Part shown: positions 54,111 to 63,467 of the stretch, piece by piece | Numbering within the stretch: the first letter of the stretch is position 1 | Layout of the letters: every line of letters starts with the position of its first letter | Source of the DNA: Natrinema sp. CBA1119 | GTDB taxonomy: Archaea > Halobacteriota > Halobacteria > Halobacteriales > Natrialbaceae | DNA length: 64,000 nucleotides | Reading direction: 5' to 3' | Assembly (NCBI RefSeq): GCF_002572525.1 | Contig: NZ_PDBS01000001.1 | Location: 2,294,001 to 2,358,000 of the forward strand | The notes under the pieces: generated by a model | What the model was told of the DNA's origin: nothing | Database searches by the model: none | What the model saw: only the letters and a program-made list of their open reading frames with translations | Program-made: the position numbers and the translations under genes

Positions 54111-55316
54111 ATGCGGCTGACCGAGGACCAGACGGCGTTTCGCGACGATCTCCGGGCGCACCTCGAGTCCGAGATCGAACCGATCGTCGACGAGGCGGAT
54201 CGCAACGGCCCGATGACGCGCGACGACCTCCTGGGCTATCTCGACGGGTTGCACGATCTCGGAATCGGCTTCACCCCCGACACCGTCGACCAGTACTTCG
54301 GCGACGTCTGGCGGTTCGTCATTGCGAGCGAGGAGATCAGCCGCGTGTGGCCGAGCCTGAACGTCGCGCTTCAGATGTCGTTCCCGTCGCTGTTCGTCCG
54401 CTTCGCCGCCGATGAGACGCGGCAGGCAATGCTCCCGAAACTCGAGGAGAACCGCTGTCTCGGCTGTCTCGCGGTGACAGAACCCGAGGGCGGCAGCGAC
54501 ACGGCCCACCCGAACACCGTCGCGCGAAAGGACGGCGAGGAGTTCGTGCTCAACGGCGAGAAGGTATGGGTCGGCAACGCCCAGATCGCGGACGTCGCGC
54601 TCGTCATCGCTCACGACGCGTCCGAGGACGCCCAGGACATGTTCCTGGTCGACCGGGCGAACACCGACTTCGAGACCGAGGAGATGAACAAGCTCGGTTG
54701 GAAGGGCGTCCCGAACGGTCGCATGATCCTCGACGACGTCCGAGTCCCGGTCGAGAACCGGTTCTCGACCATCTTCGGCGACGCGATCGCCGACGGCCAC
54801 GACATCCACGATATCGTCCCGTTCCCCGAGAACGTCAGCCAGCTGTTCTTCGAGCACAAACCGCTCAACGTCATGTTCTCGTTCATGCGAACGGGGATGG
54901 CGTTCATGGCGGTCGGGATCATGGAGGCGGCGTTCGAGGACGCGCTGGCGTACGCCCAAGAGCGTGAGACGTTCGGCGAACCGATCGGCCAGCACCAGCT
55001 GGTCCAGGAGAAGCTCTACGACGTTCGGACGGCGATCGAGGCCTCGCGTGGCCTCTCCCGCAGCGCCGCCGAAGCGCTCGTCGACGGGGATCCGGACGCT
55101 CGACTCCTCTCTTCGCTCGCGAAGGGGTACGCTTGCGAACAGTCGATCGAGGCGACCAGCGACGCGCTGCAGGTGCTTGGCGCGTCGGGGCTGGACCTCG
55201 AGAACCGCATGGAGCGCTACTATCGGGACGCCCGTGTGATGACGATCCCGGACGGCACCACCGAGATCCAGAAGCTCATCGTCGGCAAGGAGCTGACCGG
55301 GATGAGCGCCTATTGA
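54111..55316 (+). CDS. Acyl-CoA dehydrogenase
   Basis: 401 aa FAD flavoprotein. AVTEPEGGSDTAHPNTVARKDGEEFVLNGEK and VWVGNAQIADVALV are the conserved FAD-binding block. LVQEKLYDVRTAIEASRG and ARVMTIPDGTTEIQKLIVGKEL close the C-terminal domain. It introduces a 2,3-double bond into acyl-CoA in beta-oxidation. The neighbouring SCP2-type protein may present the acyl substrate. Confidence 0.92.
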   Translation: MRLTEDQTAFRDDLRAHLESEIEPIVDEADRNGPMTRDDLLGYLDGLHDLGIGFTPDTVDQYFGDVWRFVIASEEISRVWPSLNVALQMSFPSLFVRFAADETRQAMLPKLEENRCLGCLAVTEPEGGSDTAHPNTVARKDGEEFVLNGEKVWVGNAQIADVALVIAHDASEDAQDMFLVDRANTDFETEEMNKLGWKGVPNGRMILDDVRVPVENRFSTIFGDAIADGHDIHDIVPFPENVSQLFFEHKPLNVMFSFMRTGMAFMAVGIMEAAFEDALAYAQERETFGEPIGQHQLVQEKLYDVRTAIEASRGLSRSAAEALVDGDPDARLLSSLAKGYACEQSIEATSDALQVLGASGLDLENRMERYYRDARVMTIPDGTTEIQKLIVGKELTGMSAY

Positions 55317-55521
55317 CCGGTCGGCTCGCTCTTACTTCGATTCCATTTGTTCGCTTGCGATTCGGTTCCGATCGGTTCTCTCGGTCTCGCTCGGTTTCCT
55401 CGGCCCCGTCGGCTACGATGCCGCGAGCCGCGCGGACCCTACACGGACCGTTGGAAGTCATTTCCGGAGCAACCGCGAACCGTCCTAGGATTGCTCCGGG
55501 ACATCGTTCCAACAGCCCGTG

Positions 55522-55770
55522 TCAGCCGTCGGATCGAACGACGATCCGATCGTTCACCGTTTCGACGTTGCTGACGGGGATCCGCAGTCGACCGTCATCG
55601 TCAGTGAGGCTGGTGAGCACGGACGACGGGCCGCTGTCGGAGTCGACGACGAGATCGCGGAGGGAGCCGGATTCGGGATCCATCGTGATGGTAGCGAGCG
55701 TCCCGTAGTCGGTGCCGTCGATTCCGACGATCGGTTTGCCGCTGAGACGTCGCGCGAATAATTCGCTCAT
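55522..55770 (-). CDS. PRC-barrel domain protein
   Basis: 82 aa, essentially one PRC-barrel domain: ARRLSGKPIVGIDGTDYGTLATITMDPESGSLRDLVV. In haloarchaea such proteins associate with cell-division and ribosome-related functions; the role here is not known. A TTTACT element is centred 27 nt upstream of the ATG at 55770. Confidence 0.85.
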   Translation of the reverse strand: MSELFARRLSGKPIVGIDGTDYGTLATITMDPESGSLRDLVVDSDSGPSSVLTSLTDDDGRLRIPVSNVETVNDRIVVRSDG

Positions 55771-55932
55771 ATGGATTCGGCCCACATCCCGTAGTAAATG
55801 ATTTTGGTCACTCGTTCGGGAAACTAGTTCCAAATGGTATGTCCGGCAACCGCGTGTGACGGTATAAATCACCGCGGATACGCGGAACAAGGCTGAGGCG
55901 CGTTACCGATGACCGATGGATAGGCATCGACG

Positions 55933-56562
55933 ATGGCAGATTCCAACGCCAGCACCGGATCCGACGCCGGTTCGAACGCCGATCGCAACCCCGACGAGCC
56001 TGCGTCCTGCCTCGCGCCGGCCTCGCTCGTCGAGACGATCGAGTCCCTCGAGGTCGACGCTCGAGAGGTCGAAGCCGCCGTCGCGGGCGGGCTCGCCGGC
56101 GGCTTTCAGGCCGCGCTGGTGATCCAGTTGTACGATACCGACGCGATCAAGCGGGTCGGTGCGGTTTTCGGCGCCCCGACCCTGAACGGCGGCTGGCTCG
56201 CGATGTTCGCGCTCGGCGTCCTGTTCGCGCTGCCGTTCAGCGTCTTCGTCTCGCGTTCGATCGACGCGTTCGTCTCGAGGGTCATGCTGCTCTCGAGTCG
56301 CAACGAGCACCTCCGGAAACTCCTCGTCCCGCTGCTCGAGCGATCCGCGCTCACGACGACGACGCTCGCGCTCGGCAACGGCTACGGGGTCGCCGTGGGC
56401 GTGGTCCTCTCCCTGTTCCTGATACCCGTCTGGTTGACGGTCGCAATGGGGGTGCCGATGGCGATTCCCGACGTCACTGTCGGCGGCCTCGTCGGCGTCG
56501 TCGCGTGGGCCCTCTACGGCGGGACGCTCGGGTTGGTCTATGGACTGATCCTCGAGTACTGA
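55933..56562 (+). CDS. Membrane protein of unknown function
   Basis: 209 aa. A polar N-terminal tail of about 45 residues precedes five hydrophobic segments: AVAGGLAGGFQAALVIQL, LAMFALGVLFALPFSVFV, TTTTLALGNGYGVAVGVVL, SLFLIPVWLTVAMGVPM and VVAWALYGGTLGLVYGLIL. A basic pair of segments, SRSIDAF and SRNEHLRKL, lies between helices 2 and 3. No family recognised. Confidence 0.65.
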   Translation: MADSNASTGSDAGSNADRNPDEPASCLAPASLVETIESLEVDAREVEAAVAGGLAGGFQAALVIQLYDTDAIKRVGAVFGAPTLNGGWLAMFALGVLFALPFSVFVSRSIDAFVSRVMLLSSRNEHLRKLLVPLLERSALTTTTLALGNGYGVAVGVVLSLFLIPVWLTVAMGVPMAIPDVTVGGLVGVVAWALYGGTLGLVYGLILEY

Positions 56563-56671
56563 CGGGATACCGGTCACACGGGACACCGGCCGCTCGACGG
56601 GAAACGGGATCGCGGCACCGAGTTCGCTCCGGCACCGTACTTTCTTCTCGATAGCCTCGAATGGATCGTCC

Positions 56672-56842
56672 ATGAATCGGGCCAGACTCGCGGGAGCCGG
56701 TTTGTTTGCCGTCGGATTTATCGGGTACGTCGTCGGGATCTCCGTCGAGTACCCCGGACGGGCGTTTTCGATCACGGCGATCATCGTCGGCGTCGCTCTC
56801 GTCGCGATCGCGGGACGGTCTGAGCCGGGAGAGAGCGTATGA
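56672..56842 (+). CDS. 56-residue two-helix membrane protein coupled to corA
   Basis: Encodes MNRARLAGAGLFAVGFIGYV and continues to VAIAGRSEPGESV, with two hydrophobic segments separated by SVEYPGRAF. Its TGA overlaps the ATG of corA (ATGA), so it is the first gene of a coupled pair. It is below usual ORF length cut-offs. A small accessory subunit of the transporter is possible, but function is unknown. Confidence 0.7.
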   Translation: MNRARLAGAGLFAVGFIGYVVGISVEYPGRAFSITAIIVGVALVAIAGRSEPGESV

Positions 56843-57825
56843 GTCTCGACGCGATGGTGTACACGGCCGACGGCGCGGAGCAGTACGACGATCTGGCGAC
56901 CGCGATCGAGACGCCGGGAGAGACGTGGATACACGCTGCCGACCCCGTTCCGAGCGAGATGGAAGCGATCGTAGAGCGCTTCGACATTCACCAGTTGGCC
57001 ATCGAAGACGTGCTCGAGGGAGGGACGCGACCGAAGACCGAGGAGTACGAGACGCACACGTTCGTGTTGCTAAAGACTGTCCGGCTCAGTCAGCGCGACG
57101 ATGTCGCGTTCCACAAGGAGGTACAGACGAACCCCGTCGGGTTCTTCATCGGCACCGACTGGGTGGTGACGATGTCGACGACCGACGTCGAACTCGTCGA
57201 CCCCTCGGCGTCCCGGTGGGCGAAGAACGGCCGCCGATTCGCCGACCGCGGGGCCGACTTCCTCGTCTACCGGATTATGGACGCCATCGTCGACGACTAC
57301 TTCGTTCTCCTCGACGAGATCGAAGACGATATCGAAGCGGTCGAAGAGCGCGTCCTCGACGAGCCGGACCCACAGCTGTTGGCGACGCTGAACGACGTCC
57401 GGCGGGACCTCCTCGCGTTCCGAAAAGTCGCTTGGCCCGCTCGAGAGGCGATCTCGTTTCTCTCCCGCGGCGACGTTCCCCAGATCGCCGATCACAACGA
57501 GAAGTACTTCCGAGACGTCTATGACCACCTCGTCCAGGTCGTCGACCTCATCGAGACGTACCGCGACCTCACCGGCGGATCGCGGGATATCTACCTCAAC
57601 ACCGTCTCGCAGTCGACCAACGACGTGATGAAGACGCTGACGGTCGTCGCGACGATCTTCATCCCGCTGACGTTCATCGCCGGCGTCTACGGCATGAACT
57701 TCGCCGAGACGCCCCTGGCCATGCCCGAACTGTACTGGACGTACGGCTATCCGGCGACGATGCTGGGAATGGGCCTCCTCGCCGGGCTGCTGCTCGTTCA
57801 CTTCCGCCGACAGGACTGGCTCTGA
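56839..57825 (+). CDS. corA: CorA family magnesium/divalent cation transporter
   Basis: 328 aa. The cytoplasmic N-terminal domain is followed by a long helix (EIEDDIEAVEERVLDEPDPQLLATLNDVRRDLL) and two C-terminal membrane helices. The pore motif YGMNF is present in FIAGVYGMNFAETP. The pentameric channel imports Mg2+, Co2+ or Ni2+. The basic terminal LLVHFRRQDWL matches the family. Confidence 0.93.
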   Translation: MSLDAMVYTADGAEQYDDLATAIETPGETWIHAADPVPSEMEAIVERFDIHQLAIEDVLEGGTRPKTEEYETHTFVLLKTVRLSQRDDVAFHKEVQTNPVGFFIGTDWVVTMSTTDVELVDPSASRWAKNGRRFADRGADFLVYRIMDAIVDDYFVLLDEIEDDIEAVEERVLDEPDPQLLATLNDVRRDLLAFRKVAWPAREAISFLSRGDVPQIADHNEKYFRDVYDHLVQVVDLIETYRDLTGGSRDIYLNTVSQSTNDVMKTLTVVATIFIPLTFIAGVYGMNFAETPLAMPELYWTYGYPATMLGMGLLAGLLLVHFRRQDWL

Positions 57826-58004
57826 ATCGCTCGCCAGGGGACGCTCGAGGGCGGAACGAAACGGGGCGGGCCGAGAACGGAGCGAAAGAGGGGGCGGCCG
57901 AGGGCGGAGCGGAACCGAGTCACCGTACTCGAGCGATCGCGAACAAGTTTGCCACCGCGTCGCCGCCGACCGGTGGCTGGCAGACCGCCCGCCGTCGAGC
58001 GGAC

Positions 58005-58733
58005 TCAGAAGATGAATCGGGAGTCCACGTCGGCCGCAATTTCGGCGAGATCGACCGCCGCGTCGGAGTACTGCAGGATCTTCTGCATGTCGCCGTCGAT
58101 CTCGAAATCGCCGGACATCAGCATGTCGATGACGCCGCCCTCGCCGCGGACGAGCGTCGTCCACTGCTCGTAGTCGCCGACGAGGCGGAAGCCGTACTCC
58201 CGCTCGTCGAGGTCGGTGATCGTGTCCACCTCCCGGCACTCGCCGTCGCAGAGGTCGAGATACGAGTACACGGTGCCGTCGTCGGCGATGTTTTCCTCGA
58301 GTTGCGTGGTCAGTTCGGCGAGGAGGTCGGGGAGTTCCGCCCGCAGCTCCGGCCAGGTGCGGTCGGGAATCTCCGCCATCGTCGTCTCTAGGACCTCCTC
58401 GGTGACGCGTTCCTCGAGCGACCCGGTACGGGACTCGATGCGGTCACGTACATCGGCGGGCGCTTCCTCGAGAATCGCCTCGAGTTCGCCCTCCGAGAGG
58501 CCCGAGAGTTCGTCCTCGACGGCGTCGACGATCTCCGGGGGCAGGTCGGCGATCGCGTTGCTCTCGAGAGGGACGTCCTCGATCTGGAAGATGAACGAGC
58601 CGTCGAAGTCGACGCCCCAGCCCGCCGAGTGCTCCGCGTACTCGTCGCTCTCGTTGATCGCGTCTCGATACGCCTCGAGCCACGGTGCGGTCGGGAAATA
58701 CTGTTCGATCGGTCGGAGTCGTTGCGTGCTCAT
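58005..58733 (-). CDS. SCP2-like protein, paralog A
   Basis: 242 aa. The start, PWLEAYRDAINESDEYAEHSAGWGVDFDGSFIF, and the end, DADVDSRFIF-like VDSRFIF preceded by LVGDYEQWTTLVRGEGGVIDMLMSG, resemble the protein encoded divergently at 59025. The C-terminal half is consistent with an SCP2/sterol-carrier-type ligand-binding fold. The middle is helical and Glu-rich. Function unknown; likely binds a hydrophobic ligand. Confidence 0.7.
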   Translation of the reverse strand: MSTQRLRPIEQYFPTAPWLEAYRDAINESDEYAEHSAGWGVDFDGSFIFQIEDVPLESNAIADLPPEIVDAVEDELSGLSEGELEAILEEAPADVRDRIESRTGSLEERVTEEVLETTMAEIPDRTWPELRAELPDLLAELTTQLEENIADDGTVYSYLDLCDGECREVDTITDLDEREYGFRLVGDYEQWTTLVRGEGGVIDMLMSGDFEIDGDMQKILQYSDAAVDLAEIAADVDSRFIF

Positions 58734-59024
58734 GTGTGGCCACCGGGCCGCGACGGACCCGATATAGAACTGTGCTCAGTGTGAACGCCTGTTGTAATTG
58801 CTCCGGGTATCCGAGGGAGTTTATCAGCCATCGGGGGTCACTCGAGGATCGGAGACACTCGAGACGAGCCGCTCACTGCCGGCTGTCCCCGTTCGGCGGG
58901 TTTCGGTCTCCATCACTCGCGGACTTCCGCGTCCGTTGATCGGTTCCCGTGCGAACCCATCTCACATATATCGCCTCGGATTCGCGGACGAACGCTGAAG
59001 CCGCCGAATCCCGTCCGTGAACCC

Positions 59025-59738
59025 ATGACAGACTGGTTTCCGTCCAGAGAGTGGTTGGAGAGTTACCGCGCCAATCTCAACGAGGACGACGCGTACGCGG
59101 CCGAGAGCGACGGCTGGGGCGTCGATTTCGACGGCGACTTCCGGTTCGTCCTGACGCGACTCCCCCTCGAGGAGACCGCGCTCGGGGACCTCCCCGACGA
59201 CCTGACCGCTGACCTCTCCGACCGGATCGACGCGCTCGGGGACGACGAGTTCGACCGGCTGCGGGAGACGGCGACGCCGGCCTTCGAAGCGCGACTCGAG
59301 TCTGCTGAGTGCGATGGTGACGACGGCGACCGAGAGCGGTTCCGGCGCGCCCTCTCGGGCGTCGCGCTCGCCGACGTTCCCGACGTGGCTTGGCCGGCGC
59401 TCGAGGACCAGATCCGGGGCGACCTCGACTCGCTGCTCGCGCAACTGGAGACGTACGTCGTCGACGACTCGCGGGTCCACGCGCACCTCGAACTGGAAGA
59501 CGGCGTCTGTCGACGGGCACAACTCGTGGAAGATCCGTCGGCGCGGGACGTGGGATTCGAACTCGAGGCCCCCTACGAGACCTGGACGGACCTCCTCGAG
59601 GGCGCGGACGTCATCGAGTCGGTGATGTCCAACGAGATGGCCCTCGAGGGAAGCGTGACGCGGGTCATCCACTACGGCGACGCCGCGGCGGCGATGGGTG
59701 ACGTCGCCGGCGAGACCGACGCGCGATACCTGTTCTGA
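59025..59738 (+). CDS. SCP2-like protein, paralog B
   Basis: 237 aa, a divergent paralog of the 58005-58733 protein. It shares EWLESYRANLNEDDAYAAESDGWGVDFDG at the N-terminus and YETWTDLLEGADVIESVMS...ALEGSVTRVIHYGDAAAAM and RYLF at the end. The central part diverges. It is followed 168 bp later by a diiron oxygenase operon on the same strand, which suggests a shared task. Confidence 0.7.
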   Translation: MTDWFPSREWLESYRANLNEDDAYAAESDGWGVDFDGDFRFVLTRLPLEETALGDLPDDLTADLSDRIDALGDDEFDRLRETATPAFEARLESAECDGDDGDRERFRRALSGVALADVPDVAWPALEDQIRGDLDSLLAQLETYVVDDSRVHAHLELEDGVCRRAQLVEDPSARDVGFELEAPYETWTDLLEGADVIESVMSNEMALEGSVTRVIHYGDAAAAMGDVAGETDARYLF

Positions 59739-59906
59739 TACGGTCTGCTGTCAGTCATTTCCGGCGCGACCGCGATCCGGCCTGCCGTCGCGCCGGTAAA
59801 TCGTTACAGCAAACCGTATGAGTGGATCGATCGAGCGCGGATTCTCGGCGTGACTTCAACTGCCGGTTATTCGAACGAGTACGCTCATTGTTGACACCGG
59901 CGATCT

Positions 59907-60965
59907 ATGCTTGTGTCACAAGTTACCACAACGGACGGGTTCCGAGCGGAACGGATCGACACCGAGAGCAAGTGGTACGACCTCTTCCAGAAAGGGGTCG
60001 AACTCGGGACGTGGAACGTCGAGAAGCTCTTCGAGGAGGTCGGGTTCGAGGAGGACCGCGAGATCTGGCGCTCGCTCGAGCCCGTCGAGCAAAAGCAGAT
60101 CCGGTATCTGGTATCGGGCTTTCTCGACGGGGAGTTCGCGGTCGGCGAGGACGCGAGTCACCACCTCCAGCGCATCATGGGTGCGCCGTGTTTCGACGAC
60201 AACGAGGAGATGGAGATGTATATGACGATGTTTACGCTGACCGAACACAAGCACACGCAGTTCCTCGACGTCTACATGCACGAGGTGATGGGCGAACAGG
60301 ACGTGTTCGCCGACCTGAATCCGAAACGCGGCGGCGCTCGGATTCCGATCGTGCAGGCGACCGGGCTCGGCGAAATATTCGATCGGCAGGGCCAGCTAAC
60401 CGCTAGAGCGGCCCACTCGCAGGACCCCGTCGACATCGCGAAGGCGCTGACCGTCTACCACATGATCGTGGAGGGGCTGCTCGCCCGCGGCGGCTTCTAC
60501 GCGATCAACAAACTCTCGCAGAACGCCCCGTTACCGCTGTTGAACCACGGATTCAAGTTCATCAGCACCGACGAAGGGCGGCACATGACCCACGGCGTCG
60601 AGGCGCTGGGCGAACTGCTCGCGAAGGAACGCGCCGGCGAGCCCGAGTTTCAGGGCGTCGGTCGGGCCATCGAGGACGTCCTCTACGAGAACGTTGCGTC
60701 GGTCGCGGACTTCGGCTACATGTTCACGGACGCCGTCGGCGACCCCCTCGAGATCGATTTCGACGACCTCCTGATGCGGGTGGGCCACCTCATCGACGGC
60801 CAGTTCAACGAGACGCTGGCCCTCGACATCGACCACCGGAAGATCATCGGCCTCGTCGCCGACCGCCATCAGGAGTGTCTCGAGAAAGACATCGACGAGG
60901 AGGTCCGGGAGTATCAGAAGGTCTACCAGCGAAAACGCGGCGTCGCGGCGGACGGAGGGCGATAG
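59907..60965 (+). CDS. Ferritin-like diiron oxygenase, R2-like
   Basis: 352 aa all-helical protein related to ribonucleotide reductase R2 and R2-like oxidases. A full carboxylate/His diiron set is visible: Glu in VGEDASHHLQRIMG, ExxH in LTEHKHTQFLD, Glu in IVEGLLARGGF, and ExxH in STDEGRHMTHG. It is not a safe nrdB call, since haloarchaea generally use B12-dependent ribonucleotide reductase and the following genes encode a small protein and a ferredoxin. A monooxygenase or desaturase is more likely. Start ATG 59907 (MLVSQVTTTDGFR). Confidence 0.8.
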   Translation: MLVSQVTTTDGFRAERIDTESKWYDLFQKGVELGTWNVEKLFEEVGFEEDREIWRSLEPVEQKQIRYLVSGFLDGEFAVGEDASHHLQRIMGAPCFDDNEEMEMYMTMFTLTEHKHTQFLDVYMHEVMGEQDVFADLNPKRGGARIPIVQATGLGEIFDRQGQLTARAAHSQDPVDIAKALTVYHMIVEGLLARGGFYAINKLSQNAPLPLLNHGFKFISTDEGRHMTHGVEALGELLAKERAGEPEFQGVGRAIEDVLYENVASVADFGYMFTDAVGDPLEIDFDDLLMRVGHLIDGQFNETLALDIDHRKIIGLVADRHQECLEKDIDEEVREYQKVYQRKRGVAADGGR

Positions 60966-60966
60966 G

Positions 60967-61290
60967 ATGACGGACGACACTGAGACGACGACCGATTCCG
61001 GTGCATCGACCGAGACCGAACTGCGGGAACTGTCCCGCGGTGCGGAGTTCACCGCCTCGGAGGACGAGGTGATCGACGCGATCGAGGACGCCGCCGACGA
61101 ACTCGGCCAGCGCTTCGAGACGGTGCGCGATAACGTCGCCTACATCATGGACTCGACGTTCGAGGAGGAGGGCGTCAGCACCTCGTTCAACGAGAGCATT
61201 AGCGGTGCCAGCCTCGAGCACGACGAGGTCGGCACCGGCGATCCGCGTCTGGAAGCGCTGGAACTGTACAAGCTCCGCCAGCGGATATAG
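60967..61290 (+). CDS. Small helical protein of the diiron oxygenase operon
   Basis: 107 aa, acidic, predicted mostly helical (DEVIDAIEDAADELGQRFETVRDNVAYIMDSTFEEEG). The gene starts one base after the oxygenase stop and is followed without spacing by the ferredoxin gene, so it is part of the module. It could be a coupling or effector subunit, like the small regulatory proteins of multicomponent oxygenases. No family recognised. Confidence 0.68.
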   Translation: MTDDTETTTDSGASTETELRELSRGAEFTASEDEVIDAIEDAADELGQRFETVRDNVAYIMDSTFEEEGVSTSFNESISGASLEHDEVGTGDPRLEALELYKLRQRI

Positions 61291-61599
61291 ATGTACGAGA
61301 TCACGTTCCACCTCGAGGACGGGACGGAGACCGTCGCGGTCGGCTCGGACGAGTACGTCCTCGACGCCGCCGAGCGCGCCGGCCTCGAGCTCCCCCACTC
61401 CTGTCGAAACGGGATGTGTACCTCCTGTGCGGGCGAGTTGCTCGAGGGCGAACTCGACGGGCGCGAGGGGACGGCGCTCACCCCCGAACAGGCGGACGAC
61501 GGCTACGTGTTACTGTGCTGTTCGTACCCGCGAGCGGACAGCGAGATCCGGGTCGGAGAGCGGGTACAGGACGACCTGCTCGGACTCGACGCGCTGTAA
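61291..61599 (+). CDS. 2Fe-2S ferredoxin (plant type)
   Basis: 102 aa. The cluster ligands are in SCRNGMCTSCAGE (C-x4-C-x2-C) and the fourth Cys in VLLCCSYP. LEDGTETVAVGSDEYVLDAAE is the usual beta-grasp opening. It begins immediately after the stop of the preceding gene. It should deliver electrons to the diiron oxygenase. Confidence 0.92.
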   Translation: MYEITFHLEDGTETVAVGSDEYVLDAAERAGLELPHSCRNGMCTSCAGELLEGELDGREGTALTPEQADDGYVLLCCSYPRADSEIRVGERVQDDLLGLDAL

Positions 61600-61656
61600 T
61601 TCGGAACAATCGCTTCGAACCGCGCTCCTATCGTGTGACCGGGTGTGCAGTGACTG

Positions 61657-63258
61657 TCAGTCAGCGGGATGGACATCGGTTACCGTCCCCACGCCCTTGC
61701 TGCGGCCCTCGCGGAAGACGAACTTCTGGCCCTCCTCGACGAGGTACGGGCGGAACTTGAACCGGACGGTGGTCTCGCCCGTATCACCCGGCAGGAGTCG
61801 GCCGTTTTCGGGGTAGAAGGCCGCGGCCTCGCCGATCGTCTCGAGGTGGACGACCGGTTCGTACCCCTCGCCGATTCGGGTGGGGTGATTGAGCACCATG
61901 ACTTCGGCCTCGAACTCCCGGACGGGGTCCGGATCGGCATCTCGCGGTAACAGGACCATGCCGCGTTCGATCGCGCTCTCCTTGATTCCCTTGAGTGCGA
62001 TCCCGACGATCCGGCCGGCCTGGGCCTTGTCGACCCGGTGATAGTGCATCTCGATTGAGCGAACCTCGACCTCCTGGAAGCGGCCGTCGGCCATCGGGCC
62101 GAGCAGGAGTTCGTCGCCGGCCTCGACCTCGCCGGCCATGACCGTGCCGGAGGCGACCGCGCCGACCCCCGTGACCGAGTAGCTTCGGTCGACGTACATC
62201 CGGAACTCGCCGGTGTCCTGGGACGTTTTCGGGAGCCGATCGAACAGTTCGTCCAGCGTCTCGAGGCCGTCCATCGTGATCGCGCTGGTCTCGACGATCG
62301 GAACGACGCGCTCGCTGACTTCCTCGACGGCGGCGTCGATGCCGTGACGGGCGACCCGCAGCGGCGATTTGTCGACCTCCCGGAGGAGTCGCTCGACCTC
62401 GCGTTCGACTTCCTCGATGCGCTCCTCGTCGACGGTGTCGGTCTTCGTGATCGCGACGATCGTCGGGAGGTCCGTGGCGAGCAGGACGCCGAGATGTTCG
62501 CGGGTCGTCCGGGTCGGCCCGTCGTCGGCGTCGACGACCAGCAGGCCGTAGTCGAGTTTCTGCCCGACGAGGCCGCGGATCGTCGTCCGAAGCCACGGCT
62601 CGTGGCCGACGGTGTCGACGAAGGAGACGAGCCGATCGGCCTCCTGGACGACTTCGGCGCGGTCGGCCTTTCGGTTCGGATTCCGCACGCGAACGGGGCC
62701 GTCGTCGTCGAAGCCGTAGACGGCGTAGGAGAGATCGGCCGAAAGGCCGCGCTCGACCTCGTGGGGCTGCACGTCGAGGAATGCGCGCGTCGCACCGTCC
62801 CCGTCGTCGGGTTTGCCCGTTACGAGCGACCCTACCAGGGTACTCTTTCCGTGATCGACGTGGCCCGCCGTCCCGACGACGACGTGTTCGTCGTCCGTCT
62901 CGAGGACGCCACCCTCCTGAACCTGAGCGACGCCGACGATACCCTCGTTAATCCCCCAGGTCTGCACGTCTTCGATGTGTGCGTCGGCCTCCTCGGCCAG
63001 CAGGGAGAGGACGTCCATCGTCTCGGAGAAGGTGTCGGGATCGATCCCGGCGAGGCCGCCGTCGTCGGTAACGCCGACGACGTACGTCGCCTCGCCGTCG
63101 CCCGAAAGGAGTCGGTGTCGGAGTTGCGCGGCCAGACTCTCCCGTCGTCCACCCTCGAGGTGGACGTCTCGTGACAGCCGTTCCTTGAACTCGACGTTGC
63201 CACCGTCCTGTTCGCCACGGTCCAGGGCTCGCTCGAGGAGAGCCCGGTCACGGCTCAT
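61657..63258 (-). CDS. GTPBP1-like translational GTPase
   Basis: 533 aa. G1 is GTAGHVDHGKSTL, G3 DTVGHEPW, G4 ITKTD, followed by EF-Tu-like domains 2 and 3 (FRMYVDRSYSVTGVGAVASGTVM). The N-terminal 120 residues (ALDRGEQDGGNVEFKERL) are typical of archaeal GTPBP1/GTPBP2 relatives, which act in translation quality control or RNA decay. Start ATG 63258; a longer in-frame start at 63324 lacks similarity. Confidence 0.9.
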   Translation of the reverse strand: MSRDRALLERALDRGEQDGGNVEFKERLSRDVHLEGGRRESLAAQLRHRLLSGDGEATYVVGVTDDGGLAGIDPDTFSETMDVLSLLAEEADAHIEDVQTWGINEGIVGVAQVQEGGVLETDDEHVVVGTAGHVDHGKSTLVGSLVTGKPDDGDGATRAFLDVQPHEVERGLSADLSYAVYGFDDDGPVRVRNPNRKADRAEVVQEADRLVSFVDTVGHEPWLRTTIRGLVGQKLDYGLLVVDADDGPTRTTREHLGVLLATDLPTIVAITKTDTVDEERIEEVEREVERLLREVDKSPLRVARHGIDAAVEEVSERVVPIVETSAITMDGLETLDELFDRLPKTSQDTGEFRMYVDRSYSVTGVGAVASGTVMAGEVEAGDELLLGPMADGRFQEVEVRSIEMHYHRVDKAQAGRIVGIALKGIKESAIERGMVLLPRDADPDPVREFEAEVMVLNHPTRIGEGYEPVVHLETIGEAAAFYPENGRLLPGDTGETTVRFKFRPYLVEEGQKFVFREGRSKGVGTVTDVHPAD

Positions 63259-63467
63259 ACCCCCTGGTAGCGGGGCACATGGCAAAAGCCTTCCCGTGTA
63301 TTGACAATGTTTGACATGGTACAACTCCTGAGTCGAAGAAAACTACGCCGAAAGGGACTCGAGCGTCGCGAAAACGCCCTGCAGTGTCCGATATCGTCGC
63401 GTGGCCGCGCGTCCGGGCCGAACGTGCCGGGGCCGCTTTCAAGCCCCTCGAGTCCGTCCCTCGAGTC

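Noticed and set aside
59907-60965. Plain annotation as ribonucleotide reductase beta subunit
   Set aside because: No alpha-subunit gene is nearby and the operon holds a ferredoxin and a small protein; the diiron fold is shared with oxygenases, so only R2-like is supported.
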